Made by a program: the position numbers and the translations under genes. A stretch of 6,478 bases of DNA from Alphaproteobacteria bacterium (lineage in GTDB: Bacteria > Pseudomonadota > Alphaproteobacteria > Micavibrionales > UBA1664), in contig JAUHXB010000070.1 of NCBI GenBank assembly GCA_030427215.1, positions 1 to 6,478 of the forward strand. The letters run 5' to 3'. The notes beneath the pieces are model-generated. The model did no database searches, was not told where the DNA came from, and saw only the letters and a program-made list of their open reading frames with translations. This document shows positions 1-5,338 of the stretch, piece after piece. Position 1 is the first letter of the stretch. The number at the start of each line of letters is the position of its first letter.

Positions 1-146
1 TCCAATTTCACCTCACGAACTAATGATATCCCAACATCATGTTGATATGACACACCTGTCACATCATACCCTTGTGATAAAAAATAATGGCACGCATTAT
101 GACCTAAAAGCCCGCTTGCCCCTGTGATGAGTATTTTTTTCTTCAA
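1..146 (-). CDS. RmlD-like NAD(P)-dependent sugar-nucleotide reductase/epimerase, N-terminal fragment
   Basis: Partial gene: only about the first 48 residues lie in the window and it continues past position 1. Read with a TTG start at 146-144, it begins MKKKILITGASGLLG, a beta strand followed by the Rossmann GxxGxxG loop (G9, G12, G15). A helix (HNACHYFLSQG) and a second strand (YDVTGVSY) follow. This is the NAD(P)-binding start of the extended SDR superfamily. The GASGLLG form and short second strand look more like RmlD-type 4-keto-sugar reductases than GalE-type epimerases, but the catalytic YxxxK and substrate domain are outside the window, so the subfamily is a guess. No ATG or GTG in this frame lies between the upstream TGA (around 200) and the glycine loop; TTG is the only usual start, with a weak GGA nine bases upstream. 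It is last in the window of the galE-rfbB-methyltransferase unit. An attractive inference is that it reduces a dTDP-4-keto-6-deoxy sugar made by RfbB. Confidence 0.75.
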   Translation of the reverse strand, partial: MKKKILITGASGLLGHNACHYFLSQGYDVTGVSYQHDVGISLVREVKL

Positions 147-217
147 ATCAAATAATCCAATAATTTCGTAATGATTTTGACCACAGAATGGCCCTCAATG
201 TCAAGGCAATTGCGGTT
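147..217 (-). other. Gap between methyltransferase stop and RmlD-like start
   Basis: A 71-nt stretch with no called gene. No terminator hairpin or promoter is evident. On the minus strand the methyltransferase frame stays open after TAA for 24 codons, to a TGA (145-143) overlapping the TTG start. The +1 frame is also open, encoding EGKTAIALTLRAILWSKSLR and six further residues before TGA at 150-148. Either could be a lost methyltransferase C-terminus or chance. Confidence 0.4.
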
Positions 218-1033
218 TTACCTTCTTTTAAAAACCATCAGCGAGAGATTATGCCCCGCTTCGTAATTTTCTTGATCCACGGATTGGGAAACAGGGCGCA
301 AAATTTCAACGGGAACAAAGCCTTGCCTCATAAATTCATATTCCCAAAACCGAGGGTATCGATTTTGATTTTCATTAATCACCAAAACAACATAATTTTT
401 CGTGACACGACACACTTCCCTGATTAGAGGAAAGGACGGGTGAACCAATTCCAACGTCGCACCATGCGAATAGGTAATGTCGAACTCTCGTGTTTTGCGA
501 TTTGATAAATACCGTTGAAAAACATCACACTCAACTTTAGCGACATCTTTTAAAGCAGGAAACCATTCAGGCATGTAATCCAGCGCCTTTTGTGAAATAT
601 CAACACCATAGAGATTTTTATAACCTTTATTTGCAATTGCATCCATAAATCGCCCGCAATTACACCCAATATCTAAAAACTTATCATCTTTTGACTGCGC
701 GCGCGCTAAAACCTGATCAACCAGTATTTGAGAATGCGGATCAATGGCTTTAAAATCCGATGGATCACATCCTTTAACCCCAACATCACCTGTTGCCCAA
801 TTTATTGGTTCATAAACACGCGGCCAAAACCGTACAATTTTTAAAAATAATTTTTTTAAATCACTCTCTTTTTTATTATTAGGATTGACGAAATCATTGT
901 AGTCTTTCTCGCGGATAACCAATGGCCATAGGGCATGAACATTAAGGAAGGTATTACGAAACTTTATCCAAAAAATCTTTGAATTTGTCCACGGTGTTAC
1001 AATTTTAAAATGATGTCTGGGCATGTGGGCCAC
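218..1033 (-). CDS. Class I SAM-dependent methyltransferase
   Basis: Predicted 271-residue cytosolic methyltransferase, probably modifying a sugar or glycan made by this locus (inferred from context). Motif I is at residues 119-128 (FLDIGCNCGR), with Cys-Asn-Cys where many relatives have CGxG; strand 2 with the ribose-binding acidic residue is GVDIS (143-147); ECD at 168-170 and FDITYSHGATLEL (184-196) match the adenine-binding and motif IV regions; LSLMVFKR (263-270) is the last strand. Residues 1 to about 100 are rich in Trp, Phe and basic residues (FWIKFRNTFL at 21-30, FLKIVRFWPRVY at 63-74) and do not resemble a domain I can name; they may recognise substrate or touch the membrane. The start is GTG (1033) or ATG at residue 4 (1024); neither has a clear Shine-Dalgarno sequence. 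It begins 24 nt after rfbB. The stop TAA (220-218) is followed by 71 nt before the next start, loose for this compact unit, and two frames stay open there (see findings). Confidence 0.85.
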   Translation of the reverse strand: MAHMPRHHFKIVTPWTNSKIFWIKFRNTFLNVHALWPLVIREKDYNDFVNPNNKKESDLKKLFLKIVRFWPRVYEPINWATGDVGVKGCDPSDFKAIDPHSQILVDQVLARAQSKDDKFLDIGCNCGRFMDAIANKGYKNLYGVDISQKALDYMPEWFPALKDVAKVECDVFQRYLSNRKTREFDITYSHGATLELVHPSFPLIREVCRVTKNYVVLVINENQNRYPRFWEYEFMRQGFVPVEILRPVSQSVDQENYEAGHNLSLMVFKRR

Positions 1034-1057
1034 AATATAATGAAAAATTTATAAATG

Positions 1058-2101
1058 CTAGGCGCTTTCACCTAAACGAGCCAAATTATATTTTTCACCA
1101 AGGATTTTTGACCACCACGACTCATTATCCAAATACCATTGAACCGTTTTGCGAAGACCCGTTTCAAAAGTCTCAGTAGGCGAAAAACCCAATTCTTTTT
1201 CAATTTTGGATGCATTAATGGCATATCGACGGTCATGCCCAGGGCGATCTTTTACGAATTCAATTTGATCTCTGTAATTGCCCTCAATAGGACGCATCTC
1301 ATTCAATAAATCGCAAATCATATGTACGACATCGATGTTTTTACGTTCCGTATTGCCACCCACATTATATGTTTCACCAATTACACCATGTTCAATCACA
1401 GCGGTCAGTGCGCGAGCGTGATCTTCAACATACAACCAATCGCGAATATTTGTTCCATCACCATAAATTGGCAACGGCTTACCATGAATGGCATTCAAAA
1501 TTATATGTGGGATTAATTTTTCCGGATGGTGATAAGGCCCATAATTATTGGAACAATTTGTAATCAATATTGGCAATCCATATGTTCGCCCCCATGCCCG
1601 AACCAGATGGTCAGACGATGCCTTTGACGCCGAATAGGGAGAAGATGGCATGTAAGATGTTTTTTCGGTAAAGGCCGGATCACCTATTTCCAAATCACCA
1701 AAAACTTCATCTGTTGAAATATGATGGAATTTAAAATTGGTTTTCGCACCGTCACTCCAATAAGCCCGCGCGGTCTCAAGCAGAGTAAACGTTCCGACAA
1801 TATTTGTTTTTATAAATGGTGCCGCCCCATCAATGGATCGATCAACATGCGATTCCGCGGCCAAATTCATCACTGCATCAGGATGATATTTTTCAAATAA
1901 TTTTTGTAACGCAAGCGCATCACATATATCAACCTGTTCGAAATAATACCTGTTCGAATCTGCAACAGAATCCAAACTTTCAATATTTGAAGCATAGGTT
2001 AATTTATCAATATTAATAATATGATATCGCGTATTATTAATTAGATGCTTTACAAGTGTAGAGCCAATAAACCCCGCGCCACCCGTTACGAAAATCATCA
2101 T
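1058..2101 (-). CDS. rfbB: dTDP-glucose 4,6-dehydratase (RmlB/RfbB)
   Basis: Converts dTDP-D-glucose to dTDP-4-keto-6-deoxy-D-glucose with tightly bound NAD+, the entry step to dTDP-rhamnose and other 6-deoxy sugars; cytosolic. The 347-residue length is normal for the family. The NAD loop is GGAGFIG (7-13); IDKLTYASN (31-39) is the family's second-strand signature; [12 protein letters not shown] (79-90) binds cofactor; the catalytic Thr-Asp-Glu set is T130-D131-E132 in [12 protein letters not shown]; the YxxxK pair is Y156 and K160 in [21 protein letters not shown] (185-198) and [11 protein letters not shown] (221-231) are substrate-domain signatures. The TDE triad separates it from GalE-type epimerases. 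Its ATG overlaps the galE stop as ATGA (2101-2098), and AGAGG at 2115-2111 is a good ribosome binding site, so translation is probably coupled to galE. RmlA, which would supply dTDP-glucose, and RmlC are not in the window. Confidence 0.97.
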   Translation of the reverse strand: MMIFVTGGAGFIGSTLVKHLINNTRYHIINIDKLTYASNIESLDSVADSNRYYFEQVDICDALALQKLFEKYHPDAVMNLAAESHVDRSIDGAAPFIKTNIVGTFTLLETARAYWSDGAKTNFKFHHISTDEVFGDLEIGDPAFTEKTSYMPSSPYSASKASSDHLVRAWGRTYGLPILITNCSNNYGPYHHPEKLIPHIILNAIHGKPLPIYGDGTNIRDWLYVEDHARALTAVIEHGVIGETYNVGGNTERKNIDVVHMICDLLNEMRPIEGNYRDQIEFVKDRPGHDRRYAINASKIEKELGFSPTETFETGLRKTVQWYLDNESWWSKILGEKYNLARLGESA

Positions 2102-3123
2102 GATGCTTTGCCTCTATTTTGAATCCATCGCCAGCTATCTTGACACATATCATCTAAATTTTTCGTTGGCGCCCACCCCATTTCATTTTGGACCTTTTTT
2201 ATATCCGCATAAGATGCAGCAATGTCACCAGGGCGACGGCCAACAATTTTGCAAGGGATGACATTGCCGCAGGCACTTTCGTAAGAACTCAGAACCTGCT
2301 TCACACTATATCCGTCTCCAGATCCTAAATTATAAATATTCACGCCTGTTGATTTAAGGGATTGATCCAGCGCCATGACATGCCCACGCGCCAAATCTAC
2401 AACATGAATGTAATCGCGCACGCCCGTTCCATCTATCGTTTCATAATCATCGCCATAAATTGAAAGCTCTGCCAAATCACCCGATGCGACCTTTGCCATG
2501 TAAGGCATCAAATTATTTGGAATGCCCTGTGGGTCTTCGCCAATTAAACCGCTTTCATGCGCGCCGACCGGATTGAAATATCGCAAAATCGTCATCGATA
2601 ACGATGCGTCAGTAGCGGCGATATCCTTCATCATTTCCTCCACCATATATTTTGTTCGACCATATGGATTGCCCACCTGCCCTGTGGGCATAGCCTCTGT
2701 GAATGGCGGCGACAGATCAACATTATAAACGGTTGCGGAGCTACTAAAAATTAGAGATTTAACATCATGCGCCTTCATGACATCGATTAAATAAAGCGAC
2801 CCCTTTACATTATTACTATAATATCTCGCAGGTTGATCAACCGATTCACCAACGGCCTTTAATCCCGCAAAATGAATCACGGATAACGGATGGTGTTTTT
2901 CAAAAATACTATCCAATGCCTCACGATTACGAATGTCCTCTTCGTAAAAAACAATATTTTGGCCTGTAATTTTACAAAGCCTATCCAAGACATCTTTTTT
3001 CGAATTAGACAGATTATCAATAAGAATGGGCGTATAACCATGGTCGATCAGCTCAACACAACTATGCGAACCGATATACCCCAAACCACCAGTGACGATA
3101 ATGTTTTTTGACATTGAAATCAT
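2098..3123 (-). CDS. galE: UDP-glucose 4-epimerase (GalE), possibly also acting on UDP-GlcNAc
   Basis: Interconverts UDP-glucose and UDP-galactose through a 4-keto intermediate with bound NAD+; cytosolic. Numbered from the first ATG (341 residues): NAD loop GGLGYIG (12-18); IDNLSNS (35-41); [11 protein letters not shown] (84-94), a GalE hallmark; FSSSATVY (126-133) with the catalytic serine; YxxxK pair Y154/K158; [12 protein letters not shown] (181-192); and [15 protein letters not shown] (231-245). In the C-terminal motif [12 protein letters not shown], Ser304 aligns with Tyr299 of E. coli GalE, the residue limiting the active site. Known small residues there (Ser in WbpP, Cys in human GALE) allow UDP-GlcNAc/UDP-GalNAc, so dual specificity is inferred. 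A second ATG at 3114-3112 starts [10 protein letters not shown], gives 338 residues like the E. coli enzyme, and fits a promoter ending just upstream; it may be the true start. First gene of the minus-strand unit, overlapping rfbB by 4 nt. Confidence 0.95.
   Translation of the reverse strand: MISMSKNIIVTGGLGYIGSHSCVELIDHGYTPILIDNLSNSKKDVLDRLCKITGQNIVFYEEDIRNREALDSIFEKHHPLSVIHFAGLKAVGESVDQPARYYSNNVKGSLYLIDVMKAHDVKSLIFSSSATVYNVDLSPPFTEAMPTGQVGNPYGRTKYMVEEMMKDIAATDASLSMTILRYFNPVGAHESGLIGEDPQGIPNNLMPYMAKVASGDLAELSIYGDDYETIDGTGVRDYIHVVDLARGHVMALDQSLKSTGVNIYNLGSGDGYSVKQVLSSYESACGNVIPCKIVGRRPGDIAASYADIKKVQNEMGWAPTKNLDDMCQDSWRWIQNRGKAS
2111..2115 (-). promoter_or_regulatory. Ribosome binding site of rfbB
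   Basis: AGAGG on the minus strand, nine bases before the rfbB ATG and inside the last codons of galE. It supports the ATG at 2101 as start and re-initiation after galE through the ATGA overlap. Confidence 0.6.
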
Positions 3124-3152
3124 ATTTTACCCGCAATAATCAGACTATCCAA
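3124..3152 (-). promoter_or_regulatory. Candidate sigma70-type promoter for the galE-rfbB unit
   Basis: On the minus strand, TTGGAT (3152-3147) and TAAAAT (3129-3124) are separated by exactly 17 bases, a good match to -35/-10 elements. The expected start of transcription, about seven bases after the -10, falls near 3118-3116, inside the first possible galE codons and only a few bases before the second ATG (3114). If real, the mRNA is nearly leaderless and galE starts at the second ATG. Read from sequence only. Confidence 0.45.
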
Positions 3153-3168
3153 GCGATTAAAATCTGGC

Positions 3169-3174
3169 TATTGT
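3169..3174 (+). promoter_or_regulatory. Candidate -10 element for the uronate epimerase/GT unit
   Basis: TATTGT lies seven bases before the ATG at 3182, so transcription would begin at or next to the start codon, giving a leaderless mRNA; this fits the lack of a ribosome binding site. No good -35 hexamer is found 16-18 bases upstream, and the region there overlaps the -35 of the opposing promoter. Weak call. Confidence 0.25.
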
Positions 3175-3181
3175 AGATTTC

Positions 3182-4159
3182 ATGAAAATATTGATTACAG
3201 GCGCGGCTGGATTTATTGGATCGCACGTTGCGCACTCATTACTATCGCGCGGAGACCAAGTCGTTGGCATTGATAATCTAAACGATTATTATGACCCGAA
3301 ACTAAAACGAGCGCGGCTAAACAAACTCACGCCCAATGAAAATTTTACATTCTATAAAAACGATATCGCAGATAGCGATGCTGTCGCAAAAATTTTCAAG
3401 GATGAAAACCCTGATAAGGTTATCAATCTTGCCGCACAGGCGGGCGTTCGCTATTCGCTTGAAAATCCACATGCCTATATCAATTCCAATATTGTCGGGC
3501 ATTTGAATATTATGGAAGGGTGTCGTCACACGGACAGTGTTATCAAATTTGTTTACGCGTCATCGTCTTCTGTTTATGGCGGGAACACCAAAAAGCCATT
3601 TTCGGTTGAGGATAATGTGGACAGCCCAGTATCCCTCTATGCCGCGACCAAAAAATCTGATGAATTAATGAGTTACTGCTACTCACACCTATATGGCATC
3701 GAGTCCGTTGGCCTTAGATTTTTTACCGTATACGGGCCTTGGGGACGTCCTGATATGGCGGCCTATTTATTTGCCGATGCCATACGACAAGGGAAACCGA
3801 TTAATGTATTTAATCATGGAAATATGATGCGGGATTTTACATTTATTGATGATATCGTATCTGGGATTATCGCATCATTGGATAAAAATATTACTGCCGA
3901 TGACAAGGGTGTTAAGCACAAAGTTTACAATTTGGGAAATAATAAATCCGAAAAATTAATGGATTATATTGGTGAAATCGAAACCGCCATGGGCGCAGAG
4001 GCGACAAAAAATATGCTACCAATGCAAGCGGGAGACGTTCCAGAAACCTATGCCGATATTGAGGCATCAACACGCGATTTAGGATACGAACCAACAACAC
4101 CCATATCGGTTGGAATCCCCAAATTTATTGAATGGTATAAAGATTATTACAAGGTTTAA
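3182..4159 (+). CDS. UDP-glucuronate 4-epimerase (CapI/LspL type)
   Basis: Predicted to interconvert UDP-glucuronate and UDP-galacturonate using bound NAD+, providing acidic galacturonate for a surface polysaccharide or LPS; cytosolic. The 325-residue length fits. NAD loop GAAGFIG (7-13); GIDNLNDYYDPKLKRARL (29-46), whose DNLNDYYD is characteristic of this subfamily; NLAAQAGVRYSLENP (82-96); catalytic region VYASSSSVYGG (124-134); YxxxK pair Y153/K157; RFFTVYGPWGRPDMA (179-193), the strongest signature of uronate epimerases; RDFTFIDDIVSGI (217-229); and GDVPETYADI (284-293). A bacterial UDP-GlcNAc epimerase is the main alternative, but the YGPWGRPDMA signature argues against it. The ATG at 3182 is the natural start because MKILITG leads directly into the first strand; no Shine-Dalgarno sequence is visible before it. 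UDP-glucose dehydrogenase, which makes the substrate, is not in the window. First gene of the plus-strand unit; the next start follows its stop with no gap. Confidence 0.93.
   Translation: MKILITGAAGFIGSHVAHSLLSRGDQVVGIDNLNDYYDPKLKRARLNKLTPNENFTFYKNDIADSDAVAKIFKDENPDKVINLAAQAGVRYSLENPHAYINSNIVGHLNIMEGCRHTDSVIKFVYASSSSVYGGNTKKPFSVEDNVDSPVSLYAATKKSDELMSYCYSHLYGIESVGLRFFTVYGPWGRPDMAAYLFADAIRQGKPINVFNHGNMMRDFTFIDDIVSGIIASLDKNITADDKGVKHKVYNLGNNKSEKLMDYIGEIETAMGAEATKNMLPMQAGDVPETYADIEASTRDLGYEPTTPISVGIPKFIEWYKDYYKV
4151..4154 (+). promoter_or_regulatory. Ribosome binding site of the GT4 gene
   Basis: AAGG five bases before ATG 4160, inside the last codons of the uronate epimerase. It supports the start codon that directly abuts the upstream TAA. 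Confidence 0.55.
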
Positions 4160-5338
4160 ATGAAAATAACCTATATCACAATGTTGTGGCCTGCAGCATC
4201 AGAAACATTCGCAATTCGTGATGTGAAGACCCTTCTTGATCAAGGGCACGATATTGATGTGATTGGGTTACGCCCAGATTTTCGCAAAGAAAGATCGCCC
4301 TATACTATACCGTCCACCCGAATGAACTTGAAAAATCAGATAAAAGGATTTTTATTTATAATCATATATTTAAATACATTAATTAAATTATTAATTGAAC
4401 TTTTAAAATTAAGAGAAACACCAAAAAACATTTTTAAAAGTGTTCTGTTATTTCCCGCGGTCGCACTTTCTGTTTCAAAAATTGAAAATAACAAACCCGA
4501 CATTGTGCATTTATTTTGGGGGCATTTTCCATCGATGATTGCATGGTGCATGAGGCAGCGCGGATTAGATATTCCCATCACACATTTTTTAGGCCCTTAT
4601 GATTTATCCTATAATTACAAATTATCATCAGTCATCGCAAACGATGCCGATATGGTTTTCACCCACACACCAGATAATATTGAAACACTTACAAACATGG
4701 ACATTACCAACGATCAAATTACATGCGTTTTGCGTGGTATTGACATTGAGGACACCCCTACAAAGCAAAAACAACCTAACAGTTTTATTTTCGTTGGACG
4801 CCTGATCAAAGCCAAGGGCATTTTTGAAATGATCGATGCGTTTGAGAGAATTTACAATGCAACACCTTCATCATTCCTCACGATTATTGGCGATGGGGAG
4901 GACAGAAAGAAACTGGAGAATTATATTAAACAAAAAAACCTCAATGATGCGGTTCATCTTAAGGGATGGATGAAGCCAGATGACGTTCTAAGGATATTAT
5001 CAGACCATCAAATCATGCTGTTTCTAAGCCATTCTGAAAGGCTTCCCAATGCCGTGAAAGAGGCAATGATGATGGGTGTTATCCCTATATCATCAAACAC
5101 AATTGGGATAGAAACATTGATCGAACACGACCATAATGGTTATATTGTTCATCACGATAACGACCCTCAGGACATAGCAAACATATCTATAAACCTTCTA
5201 AACAACGATAAAAAACGTAACGATATGGCGGATAGCGCTCGGAAAGCAATCATCGATACATTCGATGTTAAACAATCAATGCAACGATATAGCAACATTT
5301 GGACAGATATTTTAGACAAAAAAAAGAGGCAAATATGA
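4160..5338 (+). CDS. GT4-family glycosyltransferase (group 1, WcaL-like)
   Basis: A 392-residue GT-B-fold retaining glycosyltransferase, likely adding one sugar from a nucleotide donor to a lipid-linked glycan at the inner face of the cytoplasmic membrane; donor and acceptor cannot be read from sequence. The N-terminal domain opens with MKITYITMLWPAASETFAIRD, the SETF start seen in colanic-acid WcaL-like enzymes. Residues 62-83 are strongly hydrophobic (FLFIIIYLNTLIKLLIELL within), suggesting membrane contact. The donor-binding domain starts at FIFVGRLIKAKGIFEMIDAF (209-228), followed by TIIGDGEDRKKLE (241-253), VHLKGWMKPDDVL (265-277) and the GT4 EX7E motif SERLPNAVKEAMMMG, with E293 and E301. 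GIETLIEHDHNGYIV (316-330) is the usual late motif. Start ATG directly abuts the epimerase stop TAA, with AAGG five bases upstream, inside the preceding gene. The stop TGA overlaps the next ATG. An eight-A run close to the end is discussed in findings. Confidence 0.93.
   Translation: MKITYITMLWPAASETFAIRDVKTLLDQGHDIDVIGLRPDFRKERSPYTIPSTRMNLKNQIKGFLFIIIYLNTLIKLLIELLKLRETPKNIFKSVLLFPAVALSVSKIENNKPDIVHLFWGHFPSMIAWCMRQRGLDIPITHFLGPYDLSYNYKLSSVIANDADMVFTHTPDNIETLTNMDITNDQITCVLRGIDIEDTPTKQKQPNSFIFVGRLIKAKGIFEMIDAFERIYNATPSSFLTIIGDGEDRKKLENYIKQKNLNDAVHLKGWMKPDDVLRILSDHQIMLFLSHSERLPNAVKEAMMMGVIPISSNTIGIETLIEHDHNGYIVHHDNDPQDIANISINLLNNDKKRNDMADSARKAIIDTFDVKQSMQRYSNIWTDILDKKKRQI
5320..5326 (+). promoter_or_regulatory. 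Possible -1 frameshift heptamer A_AAA_AAG
   Basis: In the GT4 frame the codons read AAA-AAA-AAG (5318-5326), so bases 5320-5326 form A_AAA_AAG in the phase needed for -1 slippage, the same heptamer used by E. coli dnaX. A -1 shift continues with GAG GCA AAT ATG and enters the downstream gene in frame without a stop. A weak 7-bp stem with one bulged A can be drawn between 5329-5336 and 5361-5367. Function is not shown; Lys codons and a ribosome binding site alone could explain it. Confidence 0.3.
5325..5329 (+). promoter_or_regulatory. Ribosome binding site of the terminal GT-B-like gene
   Basis: AGAGG five bases before ATG 5335, at the 3' end of the GT4 gene. It shares its first two bases with the A-rich heptamer 5320-5326, so initiation signal and possible slippage site overlap physically. 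Confidence 0.65.

Noticed and set aside
134..140. Seven-T run (seven A on the minus strand) just after the RmlD-like TTG start, considered as a phase-variable tract
   Set aside because: Seven bases encoding Lys-Lys in an AT-rich genome is ordinary, and nothing else suggests contingency switching.
293..301. GT4 EX7E motif with Arg instead of Gly after the first Glu (residue positions 293-301 of the GT4 protein, bases about 5036-5062) as a possible defect
   Set aside because: Both glutamates and the LPN core are intact, and E-R-(F/L)-P-N versions are common in GT4 enzymes. Coordinates given here are residue numbers.
188..427. 79-codon plus-strand open frame opposite the methyltransferase gene
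   Set aside because: It lies antisense to the 3' end of a clear methyltransferase, and its translation has no recognisable motif or ribosome binding site.
3124..3181. Intergenic region considered as a bidirectional terminator or riboswitch
   Set aside because: The genes diverge here, so a terminator is not expected; no stable hairpin is visible and 58 bases is too short for a known riboswitch.
4336..4581. 81-codon minus-strand open frame inside the GT4 gene
   Set aside because: Wholly antisense to a well-supported GT4 enzyme; the opening is explained by the AT-rich stretch and codon bias on the other strand.
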